The notes: generated from the sequence alone by a model not told the origin. 34,886 bases of DNA from JAICYJ01 sp035473255 (GCA_035473255.1 DATIOK010000042.1:1-34886); one strand, 5' to 3'. Counted from the first letter of the stretch, positions 8,528-16,482 are shown. Numbers and translations are program-made.

Positions 8528-10204
8528 GTGAAGAGCAGCCTCGAGATCGCCCAGGAAGCCGTCCTGCGGCCGATCATGGACGTCGCCACGGAGATGGGCC
8601 TGGAGGAGGACGAGGTCGATCTGTATGGCAAGTACAAGGCCAAGATCGACCTCAGCGTGATCGACCGCCTGTCGGGTGCACCCGACGCGAAGATCGTGTG
8701 CGTCTCGGCGATCACGCCCACCAAGGCCGGCGAGGGCAAGACCACCACCTCGGTCTCGCTGACGCAGGGCCTGGGCGCGATCGGCAAGCGCCCGATCCTG
8801 TGCCTGCGCGAGCCCTCGCTGGGCCCGATCTTCGGCATCAAGGGGGGCGCCGCCGGCGGCGGGCTCACGCAGGTGGTGCCGATGGAGGATCTGAACCTCC
8901 ACTTCACCGGCGACTTCCACGCCATCGCCGCGGCCAACAACATGCTGGCGGCGTTCGTCGACCGCCACATCTTCTACGGCAACGACCTCAAGATCGACCC
9001 GTTCCGCGTCAGCTGGCGGCGGGCGGTCGACATGAACGACCGCCACCTGCGCAACATCATCACCGGCCTGGGCGGCCCCACCCACGGCATCCCGCGCGAG
9101 ACCGGCTTCGACATCGTGGCCGCCTCCGAGGTGATGGCGATCATGGGCATGGCCACGTCGCTCCAGGATCTGCGCAAGCGGATCGGCTCGATCACCGTCG
9201 CCTACGACGTCGAGGGAGCGCCGATCACGGCCGAGCAGATGGGCTGCGCCGGCGCCATGACGGTGCTGCTGAAGGACGCGCTCAAGCCCAACTTGATCCA
9301 GACGCTGGAGGGCCAGCCCTGCTTCATGCACATCGGGCCGTTCGGCAACATCGCCCACGGCAACAGCTCGGTGGTGGCCGACCTGGCCGGCCGCAAGCTG
9401 GGCGACTACCTGGTGACCGAGGCCGGCTTCGGCAGCGATCTGGGCATGGAGAAGTTCATGGACATCGTCTGCCGCGCGGGCGGGTTCGAGCCAAACGCGG
9501 TCGTGATCGTCGCCACCGCCAAGGCGCTCAAGCACCACGCCGGCCTGGAGGACGACCCCCGCAACTCGGCCGCCGACAACCTGCGCGCGATCGAGGAGGG
9601 CTCGGCGAACCTGGCCCGCCACATCCTCAACGCCAAGGAGTTCGGCGTGCCCTGCGTGGTGGCCGCCAACCGCTTCCCCGGCGACACCGACGAGGAGGTG
9701 GCGCTGGTGCAGAAGCTGGCGCTCGATCACGGAGCCCACGCGGCGGTGCTGAACGAGGGCTTCTCCAAGGGCGGCGCCGGTGCGGCCGAGATGGCCGAGG
9801 CCGTGGCCGATGCCGCCGACCAGCCGAACACCTTCAACTTCATGTACGAGGACTCCGACCCGATCGACGTCAAGATCGAGAAGATCGCCAAGCGCATCTA
9901 CCGGGCGGAGGGCGTCGACTTCCTGCCGGCCGCACAGCAGAAGATCGAGCAGTTCACGCGCGACGGACTGACCGGCCTCTCGATCTGCATGGCCAAGACG
10001 CACCTGTCGCTGTCGGCCGATCCGGCCCTGGCGAACGCGCCGACCGGCTTCCGCATCCCCGTGCGCGACATCCGGCCCTACACCGGCGCTGGGTTCCTGA
10101 CGGCGCTGTGCGGCGACATCATGCAGATGCCGGGCCTGGGCAAGACCCCGGCCGGCTTCAACGTGGACATCGACGAGGATGGGAAGACGGTCGGACTCTT
10201 CTAG
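8528..10204 (+). CDS. fhs: Formate--tetrahydrofolate ligase
   Basis: This 558-residue protein reversibly joins formate, tetrahydrofolate and ATP to give 10-formyl-tetrahydrofolate. The P-loop TPTKAGEGKTTTSVSL near residue 65, the REPSLGPIFGIKGGAAGGG segment near 98 and the long conserved GNSSVVADLAGRKLGDYLVTEAGFG region (in parts) identify it beyond doubt. Length agrees with the family (about 556). GTG 8528 follows AAAGGAG by 5 nt and gives the expected N-terminus; a longer in-frame start at 8471 would run into mgdA. It lies 19 nt after mgdA and overlaps fchA by 26 nt. In the operon it may run in reverse, turning formyl-folate from methyl oxidation into formate plus ATP, or forward to feed purine synthesis. 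Confidence 0.96.
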   Translation: MKSSLEIAQEAVLRPIMDVATEMGLEEDEVDLYGKYKAKIDLSVIDRLSGAPDAKIVCVSAITPTKAGEGKTTTSVSLTQGLGAIGKRPILCLREPSLGPIFGIKGGAAGGGLTQVVPMEDLNLHFTGDFHAIAAANNMLAAFVDRHIFYGNDLKIDPFRVSWRRAVDMNDRHLRNIITGLGGPTHGIPRETGFDIVAASEVMAIMGMATSLQDLRKRIGSITVAYDVEGAPITAEQMGCAGAMTVLLKDALKPNLIQTLEGQPCFMHIGPFGNIAHGNSSVVADLAGRKLGDYLVTEAGFGSDLGMEKFMDIVCRAGGFEPNAVVIVATAKALKHHAGLEDDPRNSAADNLRAIEEGSANLARHILNAKEFGVPCVVAANRFPGDTDEEVALVQKLALDHGAHAAVLNEGFSKGGAGAAEMAEAVADAADQPNTFNFMYEDSDPIDVKIEKIAKRIYRAEGVDFLPAAQQKIEQFTRDGLTGLSICMAKTHLSLSADPALANAPTGFRIPVRDIRPYTGAGFLTALCGDIMQMPGLGKTPAGFNVDIDEDGKTVGLF

Positions 10205-10802
10205 CGATCACAGGGACGACCCGTATCTGAGCGCAAGCGTCGCGCAGCTGCTCGACGATCTGGCCGCTCGCACCCCCGCACCGGGGGGCGGGGCGGCCGC
10301 GGCTCTGACCTGTGCGATTGCTGCGGCGCTGGTCGAGATGGCGACCTCGTTCGCCTCGGCGCAGGGGCTGGAGGCAGTGCGCGACCGGGCGCACATGATC
10401 CGCGGGCAGGCGTCGGGGCTGGCCTACGCCGACGGTCGCGCCTACGGCGTGGTGCTGGAGGCATTGCGGATGGAGAAGGGCGACCGGCGGACGGCGTGCC
10501 TGGACGAGGCGGTGTCCGGGGCGATTGCCGTGCCGATGCGGGTGCTGGAGCTGGCCTCGGAGGTGGCGACGCTGGCGGCGGATGTCGCCGAGACAGGCAA
10601 CAGGAACCTGGAGGGAGACGCGCTGGCCGGCTCGCTGCTGGCCGAGGCTGCGGCGCGCTCGGCGGCCACGCTCGCGCAGATGAACCTGAGCATGCTGTCG
10701 CGCCACGCCGTGGCCGAGGCGCACCTGGAGCGCATGCGCCCGGCACTGGCCAAGGCCACGCGAGCGCGCGAGCGCGCCGTCACGGCATACGCGCACGTGT
10801 AG
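10179..10802 (+). CDS. fchA: Cyclodeaminase/cyclohydrolase family protein, probable methenyl-tetrahydrofolate cyclohydrolase
   Basis: The 207-residue, mostly helical protein belongs to the formiminotransferase-cyclodeaminase C-terminal family. It has the family hallmark TPAPGGGAAAALTCAIAAALVEM near residues 31-53, then long Ala/Glu-rich helices and GNRNLEGDALAGSLLAEAA near 140. Stand-alone members include FchA, which opens methenyl-tetrahydrofolate to 10-formyl-tetrahydrofolate, and formimino-tetrahydrofolate cyclodeaminase of histidine breakdown. Its overlap with fhs argues for FchA. The ATG at 10179 overlaps fhs by 26 nt and lacks a clear ribosome-binding site; no better in-frame start exists before the conserved region, so the exact N-terminus is uncertain. 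It appears to be the last gene of the operon. Confidence 0.82.
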   Translation: MGRRSDSSSDHRDDPYLSASVAQLLDDLAARTPAPGGGAAAALTCAIAAALVEMATSFASAQGLEAVRDRAHMIRGQASGLAYADGRAYGVVLEALRMEKGDRRTACLDEAVSGAIAVPMRVLELASEVATLAADVAETGNRNLEGDALAGSLLAEAAARSAATLAQMNLSMLSRHAVAEAHLERMRPALAKATRARERAVTAYAHV

Positions 10803-10803
10803 T

Positions 10804-10818
10804 GAAGCCAGACGCTTC
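10804..10818 (+). terminator. Short hairpin at the convergent end of fchA and the S9 peptidase gene
   Basis: GAAGC at 10804-10808 pairs with GCTTC at 10814-10818 around a 5-nt loop, in the 25-nt gap between convergent stop codons. It is weak, with no T-run on either strand, and may be only a minor termination aid. Confidence 0.25.
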
Positions 10819-10827
10819 GCGTGCTCG

Positions 10828-12741
10828 CTACAGGTGCTTCCCGAACCACGCCACGATCCGCTCCATGCGGTCGACGCGGCGGTCGGGTCGTGCGCTCGAG
10901 GCCATCGCGTGGTCGCTGTCGGGGTAGAGCACGTACTCGACCTCCCGGCCCAGCCGGCGCAGCGCGATGAAGAACTGCTCGTTGTCGGCCGGCGGGCAGC
11001 GCAGGTCGCTCTCGCCCTGCAGGATCATCAGCGGCGTGTGCACGTTCGACACGTGCCGCAGCGGCGACTGGCGCCAGAGCGACTCGACGCCCTCCGGCGT
11101 GAGCGGCTCGCCCAGGCCCTCCTGGGGGTTGTAGATGTAGCCGACGTCGCAGTTCCCGTAGGCCGAGATCTGGTTGGTGACGCCGTTCGACGAGACCGCC
11201 GCGGCGAACCGGTCGCTGGTGCCGACCAGCCAGTTGACCATGAACCCGCCGTAGCTGTTCCCGTAGCAGCCCAGCCGCTTGGGGTCCGCCAGCCCGGCCT
11301 TGACCAGGTGGTCGAGCACGGCGTGACAGTCGGCGTGGTCCACGTCTCCCCAGGCCCCGTCAAGGGCCGCGATCCACTTGCGGCCCTGGTCCCACGATCC
11401 CCGGATGTTCGGTCGCGCCACCCGGTAGCCGGCGCCGACCAGCATGTGATCGGTGGCGTCGGCCGCATACGGCCACGCCCAGGTGGGGCCGCCGTGGATG
11501 TGCAGGATGGTCGGCATCGGCCGGTTGCTCGCGCCGGCCGGCGACAGCACGAACGTGCGGATCGGTCCGGCCGGGCCCTTCACGATCAGCTCCTGCATCT
11601 CCGGGCGCGCCCGGCCGGACAGCCAGGCGTCACCGGCGGCTGTCCGCCGCCGCGGCTCACGCCCAGGCTCCAGCGCGTACACGTCGGCGCCGTCGTAGTC
11701 GTTCAGCGACATCAGCGCGGCCACCCGTTCGCCGGCCCCGGTCAGCTCATAGGCGGTCGGGTTCAGCTCGGGGTCGACCAGCCGCACCGGCCCGTCGTCG
11801 GTGACCCGGCAGGGCACGTCTCGGCCCGCGTCCGGGATCACGGTCAGCCGCTCGTCGCCGGCGCCCTGCTTGCCGGCAAAGTGTTCCATGCCCTCGGTCA
11901 GCAGCCGGCCGGAGCCGTCACCGGCCACGCTCCATACCAGCGTTGGGTCCTCGTCCATGGGCGGGTTGCGGTCGTACGCGACGCAGATCGGCGTGCCGTC
12001 CGGGTCGAACGAGAAGCGCATCACCTCGCCGGGCAGCTTCGAGCGCAGCCGGATGCGGCCGCTCTTGACCTCGACCACGTGCACCTGCGAATCGGGATGG
12101 ATCTCGTCGCCGCCGCGGTCGGCGATGAAGCCGATCGATCTGCCGCCGGGATGGGGGCGCACGTGGTACGCCGACCACGGGCCGCTGGTCAGCCGCCGGG
12201 CGCGGCCGCCGAGGGTGACCACGTGGACGTGGCGCCGGTGGTCGAGCAGACCGTCGCCGTCCATCCGCCAGTCCACGTGGCGCAGCACACGCACGGTCGC
12301 GGTCTCGTCGCCCTTGCGCTCGCCGTGCAGGTCATATGAGTGGTCGTCGGTCGCCACCACCGCCAGCGAGCGGCCGTCCGGCATCCACTCTGCCTCCGTC
12401 ACGCCCCGCTTGAAGGCCGTCAAGGGCTTCGGGTCACCGCCGTCGAGCGGCAGCACCAGCAGCTGTGACACCCCGGCCTTCTCGCGGTCGGAGAGGAATG
12501 CCAGCGAGCTGCCGTCGGGCGAGAAGCGCGGCGCGGAGTCGCTCCACGCCCCGTGCGTGAGCCGCCGCGGCCGGCCGCTGCCGAACGGCACGATCCACAG
12601 GCTGGAACGGTCCTTGCCGCCGACCACCGTGCGCTCGCAGTAGGCGATCCGCTCGCCGTCGCGCGACAGATCGATCGAGCTGATCAGCCGCTCGCGCAGC
12701 AGGTCGGCGGGAGCCAGGCGGGATAGGATGGGCGACGGCAT
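10828..12741 (-). CDS. S9 family serine peptidase (prolyl oligopeptidase/acylaminoacyl-peptidase type)
   Basis: The 637-residue protein has an N-terminal beta-propeller (about 1-390), with WD40/TolB-like turns such as RFSPDGSSLAFLSDRE, and a C-terminal alpha/beta-hydrolase. The catalytic triad is visible as Ser496 in GNSYGG, Asp579 in GESDLRCPP and His611 in DSDHAM. An oxyanion-type HGGP motif lies near residue 410. ATG at 12741 is the first start consistent with the family N-terminus (LAPADLLRERLISSIDLSRDGERIAY); the open frame extends far upstream, but that part is antisense to the divergent gene. No signal peptide is seen, so it is probably cytoplasmic and cleaves short peptides or acyl-amino acids. 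AATACT 8 nt before the start could be a -10 box of a leaderless transcript. Convergent with fchA; no link to it is evident. Confidence 0.9.
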   Translation of the reverse strand: MPSPILSRLAPADLLRERLISSIDLSRDGERIAYCERTVVGGKDRSSLWIVPFGSGRPRRLTHGAWSDSAPRFSPDGSSLAFLSDREKAGVSQLLVLPLDGGDPKPLTAFKRGVTEAEWMPDGRSLAVVATDDHSYDLHGERKGDETATVRVLRHVDWRMDGDGLLDHRRHVHVVTLGGRARRLTSGPWSAYHVRPHPGGRSIGFIADRGGDEIHPDSQVHVVEVKSGRIRLRSKLPGEVMRFSFDPDGTPICVAYDRNPPMDEDPTLVWSVAGDGSGRLLTEGMEHFAGKQGAGDERLTVIPDAGRDVPCRVTDDGPVRLVDPELNPTAYELTGAGERVAALMSLNDYDGADVYALEPGREPRRRTAAGDAWLSGRARPEMQELIVKGPAGPIRTFVLSPAGASNRPMPTILHIHGGPTWAWPYAADATDHMLVGAGYRVARPNIRGSWDQGRKWIAALDGAWGDVDHADCHAVLDHLVKAGLADPKRLGCYGNSYGGFMVNWLVGTSDRFAAAVSSNGVTNQISAYGNCDVGYIYNPQEGLGEPLTPEGVESLWRQSPLRHVSNVHTPLMILQGESDLRCPPADNEQFFIALRRLGREVEYVLYPDSDHAMASSARPDRRVDRMERIVAWFGKHL

Positions 12742-12780
12742 GGTGCGGAAGTATTCCCGGTTTGCGCCGCGGGTGGCGCG
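12742..12780. promoter_or_regulatory. Compact divergent promoter region between the S9 peptidase and DUF294 genes
   Basis: Only 39 bp separate the two divergent start codons, so both promoters must overlap each other or the coding starts. On the minus strand AATACT lies 8 nt before the peptidase ATG, suiting a leaderless start. On the plus strand only a weak GGGTGG precedes the ATG at 12781 and no -10 stands out. Confidence 0.35.
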
Positions 12781-14586
12781 ATGAGCGACGTCGCCGAGTT
12801 CCTCGGGCGCTACGAGCCGTTCTCGCATGCCGACCCTGCAGAGCTGGAGCTGTTGGCCGAGGCCGCGGAGGTGGTGTCGGCGCCGCCGGGGGCGTCCATC
12901 CTGATCGAGGATGGCGCCGTCTCGCGCGGCGTCTACGTGGTCCGCAGCGGCGCGGTCGAGCTGGTGCACGAAGACGAGGTGGTCGACGTGCTGGACGTCG
13001 GCGAGGTGTTCGGCCATCCGTCGATGCTGACCGGGCAGGCACCCGCCTTCACCGTGCGCGCCCGCGAGCAGTGCGAGCTGATCCTGATCCCGGCCAAGCA
13101 GGCGGTGCCGCACCTGAGCGGCGAGTTCGTGGCCTCCACCCTGCGTGCGCGCATGATCCGCACCGGCCAGGTGGCCCACGCGCAGGGCGATGTCCGCACG
13201 GCGCACCTGGGCGACCTCGTGCACCGGCCCGCGCCGATCTGCGCGCCCACCGACACCGTCCGCGAGGCCGCCCGGCGGATGGCCGAGAAGGACGTGTCCT
13301 GCATCCTGGTCGACCTCGACGGCGCCTGGGGCGTGCTCACCGACTCCGACCTGCGCCGCAAGCTGGTGGCCGCGGGCCTGTCCTACGACACGCCGGTGTC
13401 GGAACTGATGGTCGACCGCGCGATGACCGTGCCACCGGACCGGCTCGCCATCGACGCGATGATCGACATGCTCGACCTCGGCATCCACCACCTGCCCGTC
13501 GTCGACTCGCGCGGAACGCCGCTCGGCATCGTCACGGCCACCGACCTGATGTACCTCGAGGGCCGCACCCCGTTCGCCGTGCGGCGCGCCATCAGCAAGG
13601 CCGAGACAGCCGACCAGGTGGTGGAGGCCGCCAGCTACCTGCCCCAGACGATCGTTGCGCTGACCCGCGCCGGCGTCTCGTCGGTGGACGCCTGCCGGGT
13701 GCTGGCACTGGCCGGCGACACCGCCACCACGCGGCTGCTGGAGCTGGCCTTCCAGCGCCACGGGGCGCCGCCCTGCTCGTGGGCCTGGATGGCGCTGGGC
13801 AGCGTCGCCCGCCGCGAGCAGACGCTGGCCTCCGACCAGGACAATGCGTTCGCCTACGACGACCCCGGCGGAGAGGAGGTCGACGGCTTCTTCGCGACGG
13901 TCGCAGCCGAGATCAACAACGACCTGGAACGGTGCGGCTTCGGCGCAGACAACTCCGACGTGATGGCGCGCAACCGCCAGTGGCGGATGAGCAGCAGCGA
14001 GTGGTCGCGGGTGCTGGCCGACTGCCTGGAGCATCCGGACCGCTCACACCTGGTGCGCGCCGCGGTCTCGTTCGACTTCCGCCAGGTGGCCGGCGGCCTG
14101 GACATCGTGCGCCCGCTGGTCTCGATCGAGCGGCAGGCGCCCCGCCACCCGGACTTCGTCGCGCGGCTGGCGCGCACGGCCACCGACTTCACGCCTCCCC
14201 TGGGACGGCGCGGCAAGCTGATCACCAACGACGACGGCCGCATCGACCTGAAGAAGCAGGGCATCATTCCGATCGTGAACCTGGCCCGGTTCCACGCGAT
14301 CGCGGCCGGCATCACGGTCTCCTCGACGCTCGAGCGGCTGACAGCCACCGAGGCGCCCGGCCAGCTCAGCGGCGAGGCCAGCTCGGAGCTGCGCGAGGTG
14401 TTCGAGCTGCTGCTGGGGCTGCGGGTCGAGCAGCAGGTGGCCCAGGTCGAGCGCGGCGAGCAGCCGCGGAACATGCTGGATCCGCGCGGTCTGCCGACCC
14501 TGGCGCGCAGCCAGATGGTGCAGGCGTTCCAGGTGATCGCGGGCCACCAGAAGCAGCTCGCGCGGTACGTGCCGATCGGGCTATAG
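12781..14586 (+). CDS. Cyclic-nucleotide-binding, CBS and DUF294 nucleotidyltransferase-like signalling protein
   Basis: Domains of this 601-residue protein run in order. A cAMP-receptor-like cyclic-nucleotide-binding domain covers about 8-120 (SRGVYVVRSGAVELV). A tandem CBS pair covers about 145-265, with ILVDLDGAWGVLTDSDLRRK and LPVVDSRGTPLGIVTATDL. A DUF294 nucleotidyltransferase domain covers about 285-420 and a helical DUF294 C-terminal domain about 440-595. The nucleotidyltransferase signature is complete: GSVARREQ at 340-347 with metal-ligand Asp352 and Asp354 in SDQDN. The architecture resembles GlnD-like uridylyltransferases and suggests a sensor that nucleotidylates a partner in response to an adenine nucleotide; the partner is unknown. 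It precedes an APC permease by 364 nt, recalling DUF294 genes found beside solute transporters. Its stop codon shares its last base with the inverted-repeat element. Confidence 0.85.
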   Translation: MSDVAEFLGRYEPFSHADPAELELLAEAAEVVSAPPGASILIEDGAVSRGVYVVRSGAVELVHEDEVVDVLDVGEVFGHPSMLTGQAPAFTVRAREQCELILIPAKQAVPHLSGEFVASTLRARMIRTGQVAHAQGDVRTAHLGDLVHRPAPICAPTDTVREAARRMAEKDVSCILVDLDGAWGVLTDSDLRRKLVAAGLSYDTPVSELMVDRAMTVPPDRLAIDAMIDMLDLGIHHLPVVDSRGTPLGIVTATDLMYLEGRTPFAVRRAISKAETADQVVEAASYLPQTIVALTRAGVSSVDACRVLALAGDTATTRLLELAFQRHGAPPCSWAWMALGSVARREQTLASDQDNAFAYDDPGGEEVDGFFATVAAEINNDLERCGFGADNSDVMARNRQWRMSSSEWSRVLADCLEHPDRSHLVRAAVSFDFRQVAGGLDIVRPLVSIERQAPRHPDFVARLARTATDFTPPLGRRGKLITNDDGRIDLKKQGIIPIVNLARFHAIAAGITVSSTLERLTATEAPGQLSGEASSELREVFELLLGLRVEQQVAQVERGEQPRNMLDPRGLPTLARSQMVQAFQVIAGHQKQLARYVPIGL

Positions 14587-14604
14587 ATGGTTGATCGGTA
14601 TCTC
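14586..14604 (+). repeat. Left 19-bp terminal inverted repeat
   Basis: This is the left arm of the element. Its first base is the last base of the upstream TAG stop codon. The identity with the right arm stops exactly at both edges: the next base pair fails on each side. Confidence 0.9.
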
Positions 14605-14683
14605 TCGCGAGCCTGGCCGCTGCGTTCGGTTTGACATGAGCGGCGGTCTGGGTGGCCACGGCTGCGAACCGTCGTCTCCGTCC

Positions 14684-14707
14684 GCGATCTGCGTAATCGC
14701 AGATCGC
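14684..14707. other. Perfect 10-bp hairpin inside the inverted-repeat element
   Basis: GCGATCTGCG and CGCAGATCGC flank a TAAT loop. Perfect pairing of this length with a tetraloop is very unlikely by chance. Confidence 0.85.
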
Positions 14708-14715
14708 TCCCGATC

Positions 14716-14740
14716 GGTGCAAGGCCGTTGGCCTTGCACC
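14716..14740. other. Perfect 11-bp hairpin inside the inverted-repeat element
   Basis: GGTGCAAGGCC and GGCCTTGCACC flank a GTT loop, 8 nt after the preceding hairpin. No T-run follows, so it does not read as a simple terminator. Confidence 0.85.
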
Positions 14741-14825
14741 TGGTCCTCGGTCGCGCCAATACGATCCAGTATTGACGCTCCCTGCGTCCTTGCGAGACTC
14801 GGTTCTCGCCGTCCAGGACATCACG

Positions 14826-14844
14826 GAGATACCGATCAACCATC
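14826..14844 (-). repeat. Right 19-bp terminal inverted repeat
   Basis: This is the right arm, an exact reverse complement of 14586-14604. It ends 106 nt before the start of the APC permease gene. Confidence 0.9.
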
Positions 14845-14937
14845 CCTAAGCACCGCTTATGGCCAATCTCTCCCCAGGTCTTTACAAGCGTCCGCCCGGC
14901 GTGGTTGACTATCGCAACACCGGTTACAACGACGCTC

Positions 14938-14946
14938 GGAGGGAGG
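14938..14946 (+). promoter_or_regulatory. Strong ribosome-binding site of the APC permease gene
   Basis: GGAGGGAGG ends 4 nt before the ATG at 14951 and fixes that start. The remaining bases 14845-14937 show a TTGACT at 14905-14910 but no matching -10 at the right distance. Confidence 0.6.
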
Positions 14947-14950
14947 CAGT

Positions 14951-16462
14951 ATGTCGGAAGTCGAATCTGGCGCTCCGGACTACGAAGGCGGTGGTCTGAG
15001 CCGCGAGACGAACTGGTGGGGAGCATTCGTGATCGGCCTCGCCGGCACGATCCTGGTGACAGGCATCGCGCCGGTGATGGTGACGACGCTGGGTGCCGCA
15101 TCGATTCCGCTCATCGTCTTCATCACGATCACCGGCTACCTCCTGTGCCTGCTGCTGGCAGAGCTCTCGGCGATGATGCCCGAGCGCACGGGCGGCTCTC
15201 CCTCCTACGCCTACGTCGCCTACAAGGACAAGTGGCCGCGGTTCGCCAAGCACGTGAACGGCGTCACGGCCTGGATGTACTGGCTGGGCTGGTTCCCGGT
15301 GGCGCCGCTGAACATGATCCTGGCGTCGTTCTACCTGGTGGACAAGTTCGGCCTGTCGCAGAAGGGCTTCACGCCCATCCATACGCCGATCGCGTACTGG
15401 ACGATCGCGATCTCGGTCGTCGGCATCATCCTGGTCTTCATCCCCGCCTACCTGGGCATCCGCCTGGGCACGGTGTTTGCGACCGTGCTGGGGCTGCTCT
15501 CGATGATCCCGCTGACCTTCCTGGCGATCGCGCCCATCTTCCGCCCGTCGGTGACGGACTGGGGGCAGCTGTCGGGGTTCCATCAGCTGGACGGTACCGG
15601 TTTCTTCACCTCGCTGAATGGCGAGGGCTGGCTGACCGTGTACCTGGCCTATGCGTTCCTGCTGACCTGGAACGTGATCGCGATGGAGGCTGCGGCCTGC
15701 TATATCGGTGAGTGCCGCGATCCGGAGCGCGACGCCAAGATCGCGATGAACCTGGAGGGCCTGTACGGCCTCTTCATCTACACCATGATCCCGATCAGCT
15801 TCATCGTGGTGCTGGGCGCGACCGCGCTCAGCAACTCGGCGCTGGTCGACCCGGCCACGATCTTCTCGACCTTCGCCGGGAAGGTGTTCTCGAGCGGCGG
15901 CAGCACACTCGACTGGCTGATCACGATCATGCTGGTGGTGGCGCTGGCGCTGTCGGCGCTTAATGCCATCATGGGCTGCGCCCGCTCGCTGCACCAGATG
16001 TCCATCGACGGCCAGTTCCCGCGCGTCTTCTCGCGCGTGAACAAGCACGGCGTGCCGTCGTTCTCGATGGGCTTCAACGTGATCTGCAGCCTGATCGTCG
16101 TGTTCTTCGGCGGCGCGGTCGAGATCTACACGTTCTCGAACGTCGGCTACCTGGGATCGTTCATCCCGGTGCTGATCGGCTACTACCTGCTGCGCCGGTT
16201 CCGCCCCGACATGAGCCGCCCGGTGCGGATGCCGGGCTTCTTCAAGTACATCGCGCTGGCAATGGCGGCGCTCTACTTCGTGATCTGGTCGTACGGCGGG
16301 TACGAGTACGCACGTATCGGCAACACCCGCATCTACTACTTCATCGGATGGCTGGTGGCGCTGTCGTACGTGTTCTTCTACTGGTACCGCGTGTACATCG
16401 AGGATCCCAAGTACAGCGAGGCCGGCGAGCCACCGCCGGCGCCGGCGGCGGCAGGGGACTGA
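14951..16462 (+). CDS. APC superfamily amino acid/amine permease
   Basis: The 503-residue integral membrane protein has about 12 hydrophobic segments, the first near residues 25-48 (WWGAFVIGLAGTILVTGIAP) and the last near 455-480. The conserved APC opening is present as a helix-breaking glycine region followed by AELSAMMPERTGGSPSYAYV at about 74-93. A central helix around 230-255 includes NVIAMEAAACYIGECRDPERDAK, matching the E-x-x-P/R loop after the sixth helix in APC transporters. The C-terminus is a short Pro/Ala-rich cytoplasmic tail. It probably imports an amino acid or small amine by proton symport; the substrate cannot be read from sequence. Lying downstream of the DUF294 sensor and near the amine-oxidation operon, it is a candidate methylamine or amino acid importer, but this is inference. 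Confidence 0.85.
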   Translation: MSEVESGAPDYEGGGLSRETNWWGAFVIGLAGTILVTGIAPVMVTTLGAASIPLIVFITITGYLLCLLLAELSAMMPERTGGSPSYAYVAYKDKWPRFAKHVNGVTAWMYWLGWFPVAPLNMILASFYLVDKFGLSQKGFTPIHTPIAYWTIAISVVGIILVFIPAYLGIRLGTVFATVLGLLSMIPLTFLAIAPIFRPSVTDWGQLSGFHQLDGTGFFTSLNGEGWLTVYLAYAFLLTWNVIAMEAAACYIGECRDPERDAKIAMNLEGLYGLFIYTMIPISFIVVLGATALSNSALVDPATIFSTFAGKVFSSGGSTLDWLITIMLVVALALSALNAIMGCARSLHQMSIDGQFPRVFSRVNKHGVPSFSMGFNVICSLIVVFFGGAVEIYTFSNVGYLGSFIPVLIGYYLLRRFRPDMSRPVRMPGFFKYIALAMAALYFVIWSYGGYEYARIGNTRIYYFIGWLVALSYVFFYWYRVYIEDPKYSEAGEPPPAPAAAGD

Positions 16463-16482
16463 TCCGGCAAGGGACAATCATC

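Larger units (their letters stand above)
14586..14844. repeat. 259-bp hairpin-rich element bounded by perfect 19-bp inverted repeats
   Basis: The ends, GATGGTTGATCGGTATCTC at 14586-14604 and its exact reverse complement at 14826-14844, enclose 221 bp with no credible gene. Inside, in order, are stems of 6 bp (14616-14621 with 14639-14644), 10 bp with a 4-nt loop (14684-14707), 11 bp with a 3-nt loop (14716-14740), 6 bp (14757-14774), 5 bp (14774-14788) and 6 bp (14792-14809), the last extended by GTCCT at 14786-14790 with AGGAC at 14815-14819. As RNA this would be a multi-branch structure closed by a long stem; as DNA, a non-autonomous mobile element. No target duplication is obvious at its edges. 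It belongs to no class I recognise. Confidence 0.75.

Noticed and set aside
8387..10003. Minus-strand open frame of about 538 codons opposite fhs
   Set aside because: It is a shadow of fhs; composition is typical of antisense GC-rich coding sequence and no domain is seen.
12742..14034. N-terminal extension of the S9 peptidase frame (minus strand open to 14034)
   Set aside because: It is antisense to the clear DUF294 gene, rich in His/Ala/Gly, and has no peptidase homology. The family start is at 12741.
14640..14670. T-box-like GGGTGG...ACGG...GCG stretch inside the hairpin element
   Set aside because: The match to the T-box consensus is poor and lies near the 5' end, whereas the T-box sequence belongs near the 3' antiterminator. 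No specifier stem or terminator is seen.
14586..14844. Retron or insertion sequence
   Set aside because: Inverted ends with hairpins recall retron RNA or a transposon, but no reverse transcriptase, transposase or target duplication is present.
14905..14930. TTGACT as -35 of the first APC permease
   Set aside because: No -10-like hexamer lies 16-18 bp downstream; the nearest candidate is at only 13-14 bp.
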